64,000 bases of DNA, from positions 19,950 through 83,949 of the forward strand of contig JARLJS010000022.1 in the NCBI GenBank assembly GCA_031291075.1, read 5' to 3'. The position numbers were made by a program, and so were the translations under genes. Shown here piece after piece: positions 29,645-38,469 of the stretch. The notes under the pieces are model-generated. The model saw nothing but the letters and a program-made list of their open reading frames with translations, was not told the origin of the DNA and did no database searches. Position 1 is the stretch's first letter. Each line of letters starts with the position of its first letter. Source of the DNA: Nevskia sp. (lineage in GTDB: Bacteria > Pseudomonadota > Gammaproteobacteria > Nevskiales > Nevskiaceae).

Positions 29645-30703
29645 TCAATAGGTCACGGTGACGGTGATCGTGTCGCTGTAGGTCCCGGGCTTCGGCGTGG
29701 TCTGCGCCTGGACGCGGCCGTAGACAGTGTAGTTCTGGCCACTGCCGTTGCCGGTACCGCTGGCCGTGCCGGTTCCGGAAGTGCCGTCGCCCCACACCGT
29801 GGCGTAGCTGGATCCCGTATAGAGCTCGTAGTGCACCACGGCGCCGCCGCTACCCGCCATCTGCCGGTCGGTGAGGCTGGCGCCGCTGGTAGTTCCCTGG
29901 CTGAGGGCGATGGTGTAGTTGTCGCTCTCGGTGCAGGTGGCGGTGATGGTGCCGTTGGCGGTCACCGGGCCGGTCAGCACGCCGACGCTGCCGCCGAAAT
30001 TGATGGTGGTGGCGGACACCAGGCAGTCGTTGACCACGCTGGCGGTGGAGTTGAAGGCGAACGTGCCGCCCGAGTTGTTGGTTCCGGAGGTGCAGGGGGT
30101 CGGGGTGCCCGGCAGGAAGAACAGCGAATACGAGAAGTTGTAGCTGACGGCAGTCTCGCTGCCGCCGAAGCCCTGCAGGTAAGAGCCGGACGGCGCGGTT
30201 GTGTTCTGGCTCGACTGCAGGTAGCCGTAGATCGGTACCGTGACCTGCGTCACGCCGCCCAGGATCAGGCTGCTGACCGTCATGTTGACGACCAGCGGGT
30301 AAGGCGGTTCGCTGTAGTGGCTGCCCCAGATGGTGGTATGTGCAGAGTCCTGGTAAAGGTTGTAGTTCAGCGTATTGGCCCCGCTGCTCATCACCCGCCC
30401 CGGGGCGGCGCCGCCGATATCCAGGCATATGGAGAAATTGGCCGAGCCGGTGACCAGGAACGCCAGGCTGCAGGTCACCGTGATGCTGCTGCTGGTCGAG
30501 TAGTTGCTTCCGCCCACCGGATCCACGTTGCCGAAGGCGATGGTCGGGGAGGTCGCGCTACAGCCCTGGATCTGGGCCCTGACCGGCGCGCTGCACAGCA
30601 GCAGGGCCGCAAGGCCCAGCAGCGCCGGCAGGCGCAGCGGCGCGACGAAGCGGGGCAGGCCGGGGCCCGGCGCGGCACCGGATTCCAAATTGATACGGCT
30701 CAT
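29645..30703 (-). CDS. csuE: Csu-type two-domain tip adhesin (spore coat U/SCPU)
   Basis: The 352-residue exported protein has a signal peptide ending about residue 44 and two SCPU domains, roughly 48-200 (CSATSPTIAFGNVDP) and 220-352 (NDCLVSATTINFGGSVGV). It ends in QTTPKPGTYSDTITVTVTY, the strand pattern used in donor-strand complementation. Length, two-domain design and last position in the operon match CsuE, the tip adhesin of archaic chaperone-usher pili that binds abiotic surfaces through hydrophobic loops. Confidence 0.87.
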   Translation of the reverse strand: MSRINLESGAAPGPGLPRFVAPLRLPALLGLAALLLCSAPVRAQIQGCSATSPTIAFGNVDPVGGSNYSTSSSITVTCSLAFLVTGSANFSICLDIGGAAPGRVMSSGANTLNYNLYQDSAHTTIWGSHYSEPPYPLVVNMTVSSLILGGVTQVTVPIYGYLQSSQNTTAPSGSYLQGFGGSETAVSYNFSYSLFFLPGTPTPCTSGTNNSGGTFAFNSTASVVNDCLVSATTINFGGSVGVLTGPVTANGTITATCTESDNYTIALSQGTTSGASLTDRQMAGSGGAVVHYELYTGSSYATVWGDGTSGTGTASGTGNGSGQNYTVYGRVQAQTTPKPGTYSDTITVTVTY

Positions 30704-30842
30704 GACGCAATCTCCCGTATGACACCAAGGTAGCGCCGCATGCGCCCGCCGGCGCAGCTGACGCGGCGCAGCGGTATGCCCGGACCGACATTAGGACCCT
30801 CCAGGCGGTTCCAGGCATAGGGCTGTTGCATGAAGGTCGGCC

Positions 30843-33401
30843 TCATTTGGGCGCGCAGACCACGGGGCCGATGGTCGGCAGCGTGTTGCTGTTGGCGGGC
30901 GGGTGGTAATCGAACTCGGCGGAACAGCTCAGGTGCGCGCCGGGACCATTGTTGCGGGCCGCGAGGTGATTGTGCGCCTGCAGGTCCTCGATGAACGCCT
31001 GGCCGTCGTAGCCGACCACGAAGTCCTGGCCGGACTCGGTGTCCCTCACCAGTGTGCCGCTCGGCAATGGTGCGCCACTGCGGTCCACCAGGATCACGGT
31101 CGCCGCCGTGTAGTGGCGGATGGCGAAGTGGACGAGCACGCCGGCCTGGCTGCGTGGCGTGATGTCCAGCTTGTTCACCGGGATGCTGGCGTCCGCCGGC
31201 AGCACCAGGCTGTCGATCTCCAGGTGGTTGTGCTGGTAGGAGTTCAGGTCCGGGATGAGCAGGTGTCCGCTGCGGTCGGTGTTGCCCATCACCCGGTTCT
31301 CGTTCAGCACCGGGATGCCGGTGACGCCGTCCGTCGAGACCAGGGCGAAGCTGTCGTAGATATGGCGGGAAGGCTCGAACACGCGGTCCATGAACACCAG
31401 CCCGCCGTTGCCTTCCAGCGACAGCAACGTCTGGTCGCCGGCCTTCTGGGCGGAACCGGTGAATTCGCCGTATCGCCCCAGGTAGCCGGCGCGTGCCAGC
31501 CGGGTGTAGTTGCTGCTGCCCTCGTTGTCCTGCAGGCCCCATTCCCAGCCGCCGTTGTAGTCAGCCGACTTGACCACGTTGCCGCCGTAGTTGGTCTGCC
31601 CTGAGCTGCGGCCGCCGTTGACGAAGCCGACCACGCGACTGCCGAAGTTGATCGACAGGCCAAGCCAGAAGCCGTAGCCATGGCTGCTGTCGAAGTCCCG
31701 GTAGGCGTTGCCGAACAGGCTGCACCAGCTGATCACCTGCGCGGTATAGGAGAACGAAGCGATGCGCGACACGGGGTTGTTGTTGACCGTCGTCGTGTTG
31801 GTGATCAGGATCGGAGCGCCCGGCTGATTGACAGTCGGCGTGGACAGCGGAACCGGCAGCAGGGGATTCTCGGTATGGATGTAGCTGACACCGATGCTCT
31901 GCGTGCGCAGGATCGGCATCGACAAGTTGACCTGGTCGAAGATGCGTGGCGGCGGCGCTCCGCCGATCGTCGCCAGGTCGCGGTATTCGTGCAGGGTGCG
32001 GGTGGTCTGGGCCACGAAGCTGATGTGCGGCAGGATCAGCTGGTAGCCCAGGCTGGCCTGGTTGCCGGCGCTGGTGCCCACGCTGCCCGCGACGGCGGCG
32101 TTGACCACCCCCCACTGGCCCAGCCGCAGCAGCGCGCCCTCGCCCGCGTTGTACAGGCCGGCGGTGGCCTCGCCGTGGCCCTCGAAGGTGAAGGCGTCGG
32201 ACCAGCCGTAGCGGTAGGTGTAATTGAAGCTGGGCGTTTCGCCGTAATCGAACGACTTGAGGCCGTAGTTGCGGCGCAGGAAGCCGCCCTCGAAGGAATA
32301 GCTCGACAGGCCGCTGGCGACCATGCGGTTGTCGATGTAGATGGGCACGGTGGTGCTGACCTGGCGGCCGAGCGCGTCGCGCACCACCAGTTGCGCCTGC
32401 CCCGCGCCGGTAAGCGCCACCGGGTTGTTGATCACGAACGGGCCGGTGGGCACCTCGCTGCTGAACTGGCGCACGTTGTTGATGTACAGGTCCACGGCCG
32501 AGGGCACCGCCGCGCTGCCCGACAGTGTCGGCACCGGAAAGGTGATCAGGTCCGGCCGCAACGAGAAGTTACGGCGGAACTGGAAGCCGCCCATGCGCAC
32601 CGACCGCGACCAGCTCAGTGACGAGGAGATGGCATCGCCGGCCTGGGCGGTGGTAAGCGCCTGCGGGTCGTCGTAGTGCCAGGCGCTGTCCAGGCGGGTA
32701 TAGGGATCGAGGGCGCCGCCAGCGCGAATCACGCCGGTGTTGTCGAAGATGCCGAGCGGGTTGAACAGACGCGCCTCGTTCAACATGCTGAACGAGGTCT
32801 CGGTGCGATGGCCACCCTCCAGGAACGCGTCGTAGTTGAGGACCAGACCGGTATCGGCAGCGGCGGCGGGCGGGTGGCCCGAACGCGCCCCGATCAGGTT
32901 CGGCTCGATCAGCTGGTTGGTGACCGTCAGGTCGATGGATTGCCGCGCGGCGTCGTAGCGGTATTGCAGGCCTGGAACCTGGTCCAGGGGCAACAGGCCG
33001 GCTTCGCCGGCCGAGGCGCGGTCCAGGCGGATGCGCTTCAGCTCCGGCAGATCCTTCAGTTCCTCGGTCTTGAGCCCGATCTGCTTGAGGTCCTCCACGT
33101 CGGCGAACAGGCGCCCGTCCTTCAGGTAGAACGGTGCCACCGTCTGTGTCGGTTGGCCGTTGAGGGTGACTTCGAGGTACAGCGGCGTGGAGAATGCGGG
33201 GTTGGGCGCCCCAGGGGGCTGCGCCGGCGTCGGCGGCGTGGGTGGCTTGCCGAGGTCCAGGGCCGAGGGGCTGGCTGCCCATGCCGCGTGCAGCGCCATC
33301 ATCCCGGCTGAGGCTGCGGTTGCCAGGGCCGGGCGATAGCGGATCCCGGGCGCGGCGGTCGGGACCCGCGGACCGCGGCGCGGTGGATATTTCAGGCTCA
33401 T
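30843..33401 (-). CDS. csuD: Outer-membrane fimbrial usher, CsuD-like
   Basis: The 852-residue protein is a fimbrial usher: an N-terminal domain with LYLEVTLNGQPTQTVAPFY, a large beta barrel with RTETSFSMLNEARLF and FPVPTLSGSAAVPS, a plug region, and a C-terminal pair of cysteines (HLSCSAEFDY and VVCAPK) that form the conserved disulphide. Ushers assemble and export pilin subunits delivered by the chaperone. The ATG giving MSLKYPP was preferred because the longer ORF runs into the chaperone gene; a 161-bp gap separates the two. Sequence style is that of the archaic (sigma) family. Confidence 0.9.
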   Translation of the reverse strand: MSLKYPPRRGPRVPTAAPGIRYRPALATAASAGMMALHAAWAASPSALDLGKPPTPPTPAQPPGAPNPAFSTPLYLEVTLNGQPTQTVAPFYLKDGRLFADVEDLKQIGLKTEELKDLPELKRIRLDRASAGEAGLLPLDQVPGLQYRYDAARQSIDLTVTNQLIEPNLIGARSGHPPAAAADTGLVLNYDAFLEGGHRTETSFSMLNEARLFNPLGIFDNTGVIRAGGALDPYTRLDSAWHYDDPQALTTAQAGDAISSSLSWSRSVRMGGFQFRRNFSLRPDLITFPVPTLSGSAAVPSAVDLYINNVRQFSSEVPTGPFVINNPVALTGAGQAQLVVRDALGRQVSTTVPIYIDNRMVASGLSSYSFEGGFLRRNYGLKSFDYGETPSFNYTYRYGWSDAFTFEGHGEATAGLYNAGEGALLRLGQWGVVNAAVAGSVGTSAGNQASLGYQLILPHISFVAQTTRTLHEYRDLATIGGAPPPRIFDQVNLSMPILRTQSIGVSYIHTENPLLPVPLSTPTVNQPGAPILITNTTTVNNNPVSRIASFSYTAQVISWCSLFGNAYRDFDSSHGYGFWLGLSINFGSRVVGFVNGGRSSGQTNYGGNVVKSADYNGGWEWGLQDNEGSSNYTRLARAGYLGRYGEFTGSAQKAGDQTLLSLEGNGGLVFMDRVFEPSRHIYDSFALVSTDGVTGIPVLNENRVMGNTDRSGHLLIPDLNSYQHNHLEIDSLVLPADASIPVNKLDITPRSQAGVLVHFAIRHYTAATVILVDRSGAPLPSGTLVRDTESGQDFVVGYDGQAFIEDLQAHNHLAARNNGPGAHLSCSAEFDYHPPANSNTLPTIGPVVCAPK

Positions 33402-33562
33402 GATCGGTTTATTGTTGGGGCCTGTTGCCGCGCTTTGCCTGGCAGCGTGCGTCCTGTCCCGGCGACCCGCCTCGCTTATGCGCGGTCGCACTTCCCTGTC
33501 CTCGCTCCTGCCTGGGCCTGGGTGCGTTCTGGTGCTCCGTTTGTGGTTGGCGTAGTCGTCGG

Positions 33563-34378
33563 TTAGTGGCTGCCTTCCACGCCGACCGGTGCCGGCGGCC
33601 AGGGGCTGGTATTGACCGTCGCCTGCACCTTCACGCCGGCGGCGCCGAACTTGGCCGGAAACTTCTCCGGCAGGCGCCACTCGCGGCCATTGCCGGCCAG
33701 GGCGTAGCCGAGCAGGCCGGCCGATACCTCGAAGCTGTCGCCGTCAGGCGCGGTGAGCTTGACCGCGCTGAGCTGCGCATGCGTGGCGCCATGGTTGGCC
33801 GCGGCGATGAACCAGCTGCCGTCGCGCTGGCGCAGGGTCCAGTCCAGCTTCGGCTCGGCCGGCGCCCCGCCCATCGGCACGAACACCGGGATCGAATAGC
33901 GCAAGCGGAAGTTCACGCCGCCGGTGACCTCGGACGGGGTGGTGCCGCTCTGCGGCGGGGGCAGCTCGTCGATCAGCAGGCGGTAGGTCAGTTCGTGGTC
34001 GGCCGGCTCACGGTTGAGCCGCACCACGCGTACCAGCTGCTCGGCCTGCGGCGCGATCACCACCATCGGCGGGCTGGCCACCAGCGCCTTGTCGGCCGGC
34101 TGCAGCGTATCGTCCTTGCCGTCCTGGCCCCAGGTGAACACCCGCACCTGGCCGGTCAGGGGAGCGTCTCCGGTATTGTGCAGGGTGATGCCGAGGGCCG
34201 GCTGGCCGGCCTGGAATACCAGCGTCACCGGCGAAACCTGCAGCGACGCGGCACCAGCCGGCGCGCCCAGCAGGGCCATCGCCAAGCCTAGCCAGCGTGC
34301 CCGGCTGCGGCGTCGGCCGCGCCCCGCAAGCGGGCGTGCGCGCGGCGCCGGCTCTCTTGCCCCATGCGAGTCATTCAT
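33563..34378 (-). CDS. csuC: Periplasmic pilus chaperone, CsuC-like
   Basis: The 271-residue protein has a long charged N terminus then a signal segment (WLGLAMALLGAPAGAA), a PapD-like first domain starting with LQVSPVTLVFQAGQPALGITLHN and the G1-strand region QAEQLVRVVRLN, and LTYRLLIDELPPP before the second domain. It holds pilin subunits by donor-strand complementation and hands them to the usher. It sits between the third pilin and the usher, as in csu. The C terminus ends AATVNTSPWPPAP-like without the extended loops of classical FGS/FGL chaperones, consistent with the archaic group. Confidence 0.88.
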   Translation of the reverse strand: MNDSHGAREPAPRARPLAGRGRRRSRARWLGLAMALLGAPAGAASLQVSPVTLVFQAGQPALGITLHNTGDAPLTGQVRVFTWGQDGKDDTLQPADKALVASPPMVVIAPQAEQLVRVVRLNREPADHELTYRLLIDELPPPQSGTTPSEVTGGVNFRLRYSIPVFVPMGGAPAEPKLDWTLRQRDGSWFIAAANHGATHAQLSAVKLTAPDGDSFEVSAGLLGYALAGNGREWRLPEKFPAKFGAAGVKVQATVNTSPWPPAPVGVEGSH

Positions 34379-34394
34379 GCCTACACCCCCGGAT

Positions 34395-34961
34395 TCAGAA
34401 GGTCAGCGAAGCAGTAATAATTGAACTATAGCTGTCTGCGTTCGGCCTTTCCTGCGGAAGTATACGGCCATAGACCGTAAAGGTCTGGACCACCCCCGTT
34501 CCGATCCCGCTCACGTTGCCGGCGACGCCGGAGGCGTCCCCCCAGACGGTGGAGTAGGAGGGGTCCAGGTAGAGTTGGTACTGCAGCCTGTCGGTGTTGG
34601 CCGGGTCTCCGGCGGCCGCGAGCCGCCGGTCGATGGTGGAGTCCGGCACGTTGCCCTTGTCCAGGGACAGGGTGAAACGGGTGTTCTTGGAACAGCTCAC
34701 GGTCAGGTGCGTCACCTGCAGCGAAGGTGCCACCTGGGGTTTGGCGCCGCCGACGGCATGTGCGCGGGCGTGCCCGAAGTCGAGGTCGGTCGCGCTGGAC
34801 AGCAGGCAGTCGTTGTCGACGATCACGGACACCACGAACGTCGCCGTGCGGGTGGTTGTCCCTGCGGGCGGCACGGCGGTTTGTGCGCTCGCAGCAAGAC
34901 ACAGCAGTCCCGCACCCAGGCCGGAAGCGATAGCAAGGGTGCGGGACGTGCCTCTAGTCAT
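34395..34961 (-). CDS. SCPU-domain pilin subunit, third of three (CsuB-like)
   Basis: This 188-residue exported protein has a signal peptide (LAIASGLGAGLLCLAASAQT) and one SCPU domain with NDCLLSSATDLDFG, SLDKGNVPDSTID and a C-terminal QTFTVYGRILPQERPNADSYSS repeat. It is the most divergent of the three pilins. By order it matches the CsuB position, next to the chaperone. One disulphide pair (NDC and VSC) is present. Confidence 0.85.
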   Translation of the reverse strand: MTRGTSRTLAIASGLGAGLLCLAASAQTAVPPAGTTTRTATFVVSVIVDNDCLLSSATDLDFGHARAHAVGGAKPQVAPSLQVTHLTVSCSKNTRFTLSLDKGNVPDSTIDRRLAAAGDPANTDRLQYQLYLDPSYSTVWGDASGVAGNVSGIGTGVVQTFTVYGRILPQERPNADSYSSIITASLTF

Positions 34962-34994
34962 CGACGATAGATCGGGTGCTCGCGGCTGCAGGGG

Positions 34995-35525
34995 CTAGTA
35001 CGTGACCGTCGCAGTGATCGTCGTCTGGTAGGTGTCCGGCTTCGGCGTGGTCTGTGCCGGTACCTGACCGTAGACGGTGATTGACTGCGCGGTGCCGTTG
35101 CCGGTGCCGCTCACGGTGTTGGTGCCCACTGTGTTGCCCCATACCGTCGTCATGCCGGCATTGGAGTAGAGCTGGAAGCCCATCGTGGTTCCGGTGTTGC
35201 CGGCCGTGGTGCCCGCCATCAGCCGCGAGGCGACGGTCGAACCGCTGACCGTGCCGGCGTCCAGCCCCACGTTGTAGGTCGTGGTGTTGGAGCAGGTCAC
35301 GCTGACCGTGGTGGTGCCATTCACCACCGAGGTCAGCAGGCCGACGCTGCTGCCGAAGTTGAGTGTCGAAGCACTGACCGCGCAGCTCGAAACCAGCGTG
35401 ATCTGCACCAGGAACGTCGTCGTGGTGGTGCTGGCCTGGGCTGCCGGAACCATTGCTGCAGCCGCCAAAGTGGCGCAGATGCCGGCCGCAGTAAAGCGCA
35501 AATTTTTATAGTTGGTCTGTTTCAC
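34995..35525 (-). CDS. SCPU-domain pilin subunit, second of three (CsuA-like)
   Basis: This 176-residue exported pilin has a signal segment (FTAAGICATLAAAAMVPAAQAS) and one SCPU domain with SSCAVSASTLNFGSSVGLL, VTCSNTTTYNVGLDAG and the C-terminal strand QVPAQTTPKPDTYQTTITATVTY. I start it at a GTG at 35525 because it has AGGGAG six bases upstream, while the ATG-initiated extension gives a charged, non-signal-like N terminus. It follows the first pilin across a 204-bp gap that carries no recognisable gene. Confidence 0.85.
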   Translation of the reverse strand: MKQTNYKNLRFTAAGICATLAAAAMVPAAQASTTTTTFLVQITLVSSCAVSASTLNFGSSVGLLTSVVNGTTTVSVTCSNTTTYNVGLDAGTVSGSTVASRLMAGTTAGNTGTTMGFQLYSNAGMTTVWGNTVGTNTVSGTGNGTAQSITVYGQVPAQTTPKPDTYQTTITATVTY

Positions 35526-35729
35526 TGTTGTCTCCCTCTGAACATCCGTTGAATGTGGTGACTCTCGATCAAATCTCCCCGCCGCATTCCTCTTGCCGCT
35601 GATACCGTGCCGCGGCGCTGGGCCCGGTATCCCTTGCATTGGTTTCGATTCTCACGGCACAGGCTCCGCCCGCCGGCCTGCGCCGGAATCGTCCCTATCC
35701 AAATATTGTTGCCCGCTGGGCGAGCAGCT

Positions 35730-36239
35730 CTAGAAGGTGATTGTCGCCGTCTCCGTCGAGCTGTAGTTATCGGCGGTCGGGATGGTCTGGGCCGGCACCT
35801 GACCGTAGATGGTGATCGACTGGGCGGAACCGCTGCCGGTACCGCTGACCGTGCTGCCGCCACTGGTATCGCCCCAGATGGTGCTGCGACCCGAATCGCT
35901 GTAGAGCTGGTACTGCACCGTTTGCACATTGCTCCCGGTTCCGGCCAGCAGGCGCGCGGTGACGGTCGAGCCGGTGGTGGTGCCCTTGTCCAGGCTCAAG
36001 GTGTAGCTCGTGCCGTTGGAGCAGGTCACGCTCAGCGTGGTGGTCTGGTTGATGGGGCTGGTCGCCAGCGCGCTCGTCGCGGTGCCGAACGGCAGCGCGT
36101 TGGCGCTGATCGAACAGTCGGACGATACGGTCAAGGAGACCAGGAAGGTTGCGGTCTTGTTGGTGGCCTGCGCCGACAACGAGACGCAGCCGATGAAGGC
36201 TGACATGATGACCGCGCGCACAATCTTGCTGTAGTTCAT
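35730..36239 (-). CDS. SCPU-domain pilin subunit, first of three (CsuA/B-like)
   Basis: The 169-residue exported protein has a signal peptide (MNYSKIVRAVIMSAFIGCVSLSAQA) and one SCPU domain with SSDCSISANALPFGTATSAL, VTCSNGTSYTLSLDKG and a C-terminal YGQVPAQTIPTADNYSSTETATITF strand. As the first pilin gene of the operon it fits CsuA/B, the major shaft subunit. Its ATG lies 5 bp after the stop of a 43-codon ORF and has no obvious Shine-Dalgarno sequence, which suggests translational coupling to that ORF. Confidence 0.87.
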   Translation of the reverse strand: MNYSKIVRAVIMSAFIGCVSLSAQATNKTATFLVSLTVSSDCSISANALPFGTATSALATSPINQTTTLSVTCSNGTSYTLSLDKGTTTGSTVTARLLAGTGSNVQTVQYQLYSDSGRSTIWGDTSGGSTVSGTGSGSAQSITIYGQVPAQTIPTADNYSSTETATITF

Positions 36240-36244
36240 GGCGG

Positions 36245-36376
36245 TTACACTCGGGGTTTGTTGGAACGCTGCCGCACAGGCACGTGGCAACGTGCATGCG
36301 CTTTGGCCAGGGCAAGGGAAGTCACGCAGCCGACCGCCAGGGCCAGCAGGATCTGCAGTGCGGCTACATGTGGCAT
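36245..36376 (-). CDS. Putative 43-residue leader peptide upstream of the csu operon
   Basis: This ORF is too short for the track. It encodes MPHVAALQILLALAVGCVTS followed by LALAKAHA and a basic tail, a signal-peptide-like or single-span peptide with two cysteines. It begins with ATG after a clear GGGGAG ribosome-binding site, uses high-GC codons, and stops 5 bp before the first pilin start. It may be a coupled small membrane protein or a leader whose translation sets pilus gene expression. I know of no named family. Real translation is likely but not proven. Confidence 0.6.
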   Translation of the reverse strand: MPHVAALQILLALAVGCVTSLALAKAHARCHVPVRQRSNKPRV

Positions 36377-36407
36377 CTGGACAACTCCCCATGAATTCGG
36401 ATCGCTT

Positions 36408-36426
36408 GTGACGAGTCCTTCGTCAC
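36408..36426. promoter_or_regulatory. Palindromic operator candidate upstream of the csu operon
   Basis: GTGACGA-GTCCT-TCGTCAC is a perfect 7-bp inverted repeat lying 32-50 bp upstream of the leader ORF start. The position suits a regulator site near the promoter. The regulator is unknown. Confidence 0.45.
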
Positions 36427-36792
36427 TGTCGCAATCCTATGCTTCACCACGCCTATGCAAGTGCAAACGACGGATCAGCGGTGGAGCCGGGAAGACCTTC
36501 GGCTTTGGGACCCACCAAGCGGCGCAGCAGGACGGATGAGTGGTGGCGAAGATCCCGTGTGCATTGGGGATTTTGTAGTTTTCGCGCGTTGCGACACAGC
36601 CCCATAGTGTGTTGATCGCCGGCTGGATTGGTAGGGCCCAGCAGGGGGTGTCTGGCACCGTTCTTGATGGCATGTCATGCCCGGCCGTCGCGGCAGGAGA
36701 CGTGCTTGCTGCGACCAAACAGGCGTTAACCGGGCCCGCTTCGCGCCGGATTGGTTAATCTGTGTGGGAAAAACACACCATGAGCTATTTCT
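36427..36792. other. Intergenic region between the csu operon and a small membrane protein
   Basis: This 366-bp stretch holds the presumed promoter area of the csu operon on its left and an upstream region of the plus-strand gene at 36793 on its right. The track ORFs that cross it lack credible starts and conserved features. No RNA gene or repeat is visible. Confidence 0.4.
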
Positions 36793-37131
36793 ATGCAAAC
36801 CCGGGCTAACCGGCGGCGGATCGCCGCCGGGCTGATGCTCCTTTCCGGCGCCACTCACGTCGCGCAGTTATGGGTCTATCCAGGCCAAGCCGATGTGATC
36901 GGCGCAGCGGTCTTCGGCGCCCTCTATTTCCTGCTGGGTCTTTACCTGTTACAGCCCAAGCGTGCCGCACTGTGGTGCGCAATAGTGTTCCCGCTCATCG
37001 GCGGCAGCCTGGGCCTGTACCGCTACCTGATGGTGCGGCCGAATCCCTTCTCGTTGTTCCACGTCGCCGTCGACGTGGCGGTGATCGCGCTCTGCGTATC
37101 GCTGTTGCTGCGCCGTACGGGCAGCGCGTAG
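36793..37131 (+). CDS. Small four-span membrane protein of unknown function
   Basis: The 112-residue protein is predicted to span the membrane about four times (roughly residues 9-24, 34-53, 58-76 and 88-106), with a basic N terminus and RRTG tail. No family motif is recognised. The start lacks a strong ribosome-binding site; an upstream ATG reading MSYFYANPG overlaps it and could provide coupling. It converges with the peroxiredoxin gene, leaving 3 bp between stop codons. Confidence 0.65.
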   Translation: MQTRANRRRIAAGLMLLSGATHVAQLWVYPGQADVIGAAVFGALYFLLGLYLLQPKRAALWCAIVFPLIGGSLGLYRYLMVRPNPFSLFHVAVDVAVIALCVSLLLRRTGSA

Positions 37132-37134
37132 CGG

Positions 37135-37731
37135 CTAGTGCTGTCCCTTGGCGGCCGCCAGCTGCTGCACCGCGGCCAGCGCCTTGGCGACGTTGTCGGT
37201 CGGCGCCAGGCCCCCCAGCGTCGCGGCGATCCTGCCGTCGGGGGTGACCACGTAGGTGGTGCGCTCGGCGAAGCCGTGGTCGATCTCGACCCCGCGGGTA
37301 TCCTTGATTCCGGGCGCCCCTTCCTTCACCTTCAGATCGTAGGAACGCGCGATCTTGCCGTCGGCGTCGGACGCGACCGCGATCTTGCCGGCGCAGTAGT
37401 TCGGGTCGGCGGAGAAGTCGTTGAGCCGGGCGATGCTGTCCAGCGACACGCCGATGATGCTGGCCCCGGCCGCGGCGAACTTCTCCTGGTTGATGGAGAA
37501 CGTGTGCGCCTGCAGGTTGCAGCCGCCGGTGTAGGCGGACGGGTAGAAGTACACGACCACCGGCCCCTGCTTCAGCGCCTGCTTGAGCGAGAAGGTGAAA
37601 GCCTTGCCGGCGAGGGAGGCCGGCGCCGTGAAGTCGGGAGCGGTATCCCCTTCCTTCAAGGCAGCGAGGGCGGGAAGCGCCAGGACGCTCGACAGCAGCC
37701 AGATCAGGGAATGTCGCAGGTATCGGTTCAT
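37135..37731 (-). CDS. Exported peroxiredoxin (AhpC/TSA, Bcp-like)
   Basis: The 198-residue protein has a signal peptide (LIWLLSSVLALPALAA) then a peroxiredoxin fold beginning LKEGDTAPDFTAP. The peroxidatic Cys71 is in VVVYFYPSAYTGGC, with the Arg region at GFAERTTYVV. The Bcp-type resolving Cys five residues downstream is replaced by AHTF; a Cys in NYCAGKI may serve instead. It would reduce hydroperoxides in the periplasm. The ATG giving MNRYLRH was chosen as it starts the signal peptide. Confidence 0.87.
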   Translation of the reverse strand: MNRYLRHSLIWLLSSVLALPALAALKEGDTAPDFTAPASLAGKAFTFSLKQALKQGPVVVYFYPSAYTGGCNLQAHTFSINQEKFAAAGASIIGVSLDSIARLNDFSADPNYCAGKIAVASDADGKIARSYDLKVKEGAPGIKDTRGVEIDHGFAERTTYVVTPDGRIAATLGGLAPTDNVAKALAAVQQLAAAKGQH

Positions 37732-37910
37732 TGGTCCGCTCCGCAAAGCCCCGGGGGGACGGGGCGAAGGCACGACAGGGCAGCAGGAATCGTGACGGTT
37801 TCGCGAGGGGAATCCCCCCTCTGGTCCGATTCAATTTTCTTATAAGTCAGAAATCGCCCCGTTTCAATCGGCCTCCCGCTCGCCGGATGCTGCCTTCGCA
37901 GCGGGCCGGT

Positions 37911-38390
37911 TCAAGGCGGCGAAGCGGCGGGAGGCGGCGGCGGGGGAGGCGGTGGCACCGCGGTGCCGGCCGCGAATCCCGGCACCTGGTTGCCCCTGGC
38001 ATACATGCACTGTTCGTAGGCAACGTTGTAGCGGTACTGCAGGTATCCTGCCGAACGGTTGCCGCTTTCGGCACCGATGGCTGTGCCGGCCAGCAGGCCC
38101 ACGCCGGCCCCTGTCGCGGCGGCTTCGCCGCCCCGGCCGATCAGGGCGCCGGCGGCCGCACCCACGGCGGCGCCGGTGACCGCTCCCGCGGCAGTCGAAC
38201 TTGCCGCCGCCTCGCCGGGCGACTGGCCGATCTGGCTCTGCGCGTACTGGCGGCACACCGCATCGTCGGCCTGGAATACCTCGAACGGCTTGTACGGTCC
38301 CGGCATGGTCGCCACGGTGGGACCGCTCGGCATCTCGGCACAGGCCGACAACAGGCATGCGGTCAACACGCAGGCTTTCAGGGCGCGCAT
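37911..38390 (-). CDS. Glycine-zipper lipoprotein with poly-proline tail
   Basis: The 159-residue protein has a lipobox LLSAC at residues 14-18, a central glycine-zipper helix pair (AAGAVTGAAVGAAAGALIG...GAGVGLLAGTAIGAESG) that tends to insert in membranes, a conserved Cys pair (VCRQY and EQCMY), and a poly-proline C terminus. It resembles YMGG-like and OmpA-related Gly-zipper lipoproteins of the envelope. The poly-proline run is unusual for the family. It is the first of several short, low-complexity envelope genes on this strand. Confidence 0.8.
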   Translation of the reverse strand: MRALKACVLTACLLSACAEMPSGPTVATMPGPYKPFEVFQADDAVCRQYAQSQIGQSPGEAAASSTAAGAVTGAAVGAAAGALIGRGGEAAATGAGVGLLAGTAIGAESGNRSAGYLQYRYNVAYEQCMYARGNQVPGFAAGTAVPPPPPPPPPAASPP

Positions 38391-38469
38391 GACATTCCTC
38401 CGGAATTTCGGGCAACGGGTGGAAAACCGGCGCTACGCGTTGCCGGGACGCCGCCGACCCGGGGGCGGG

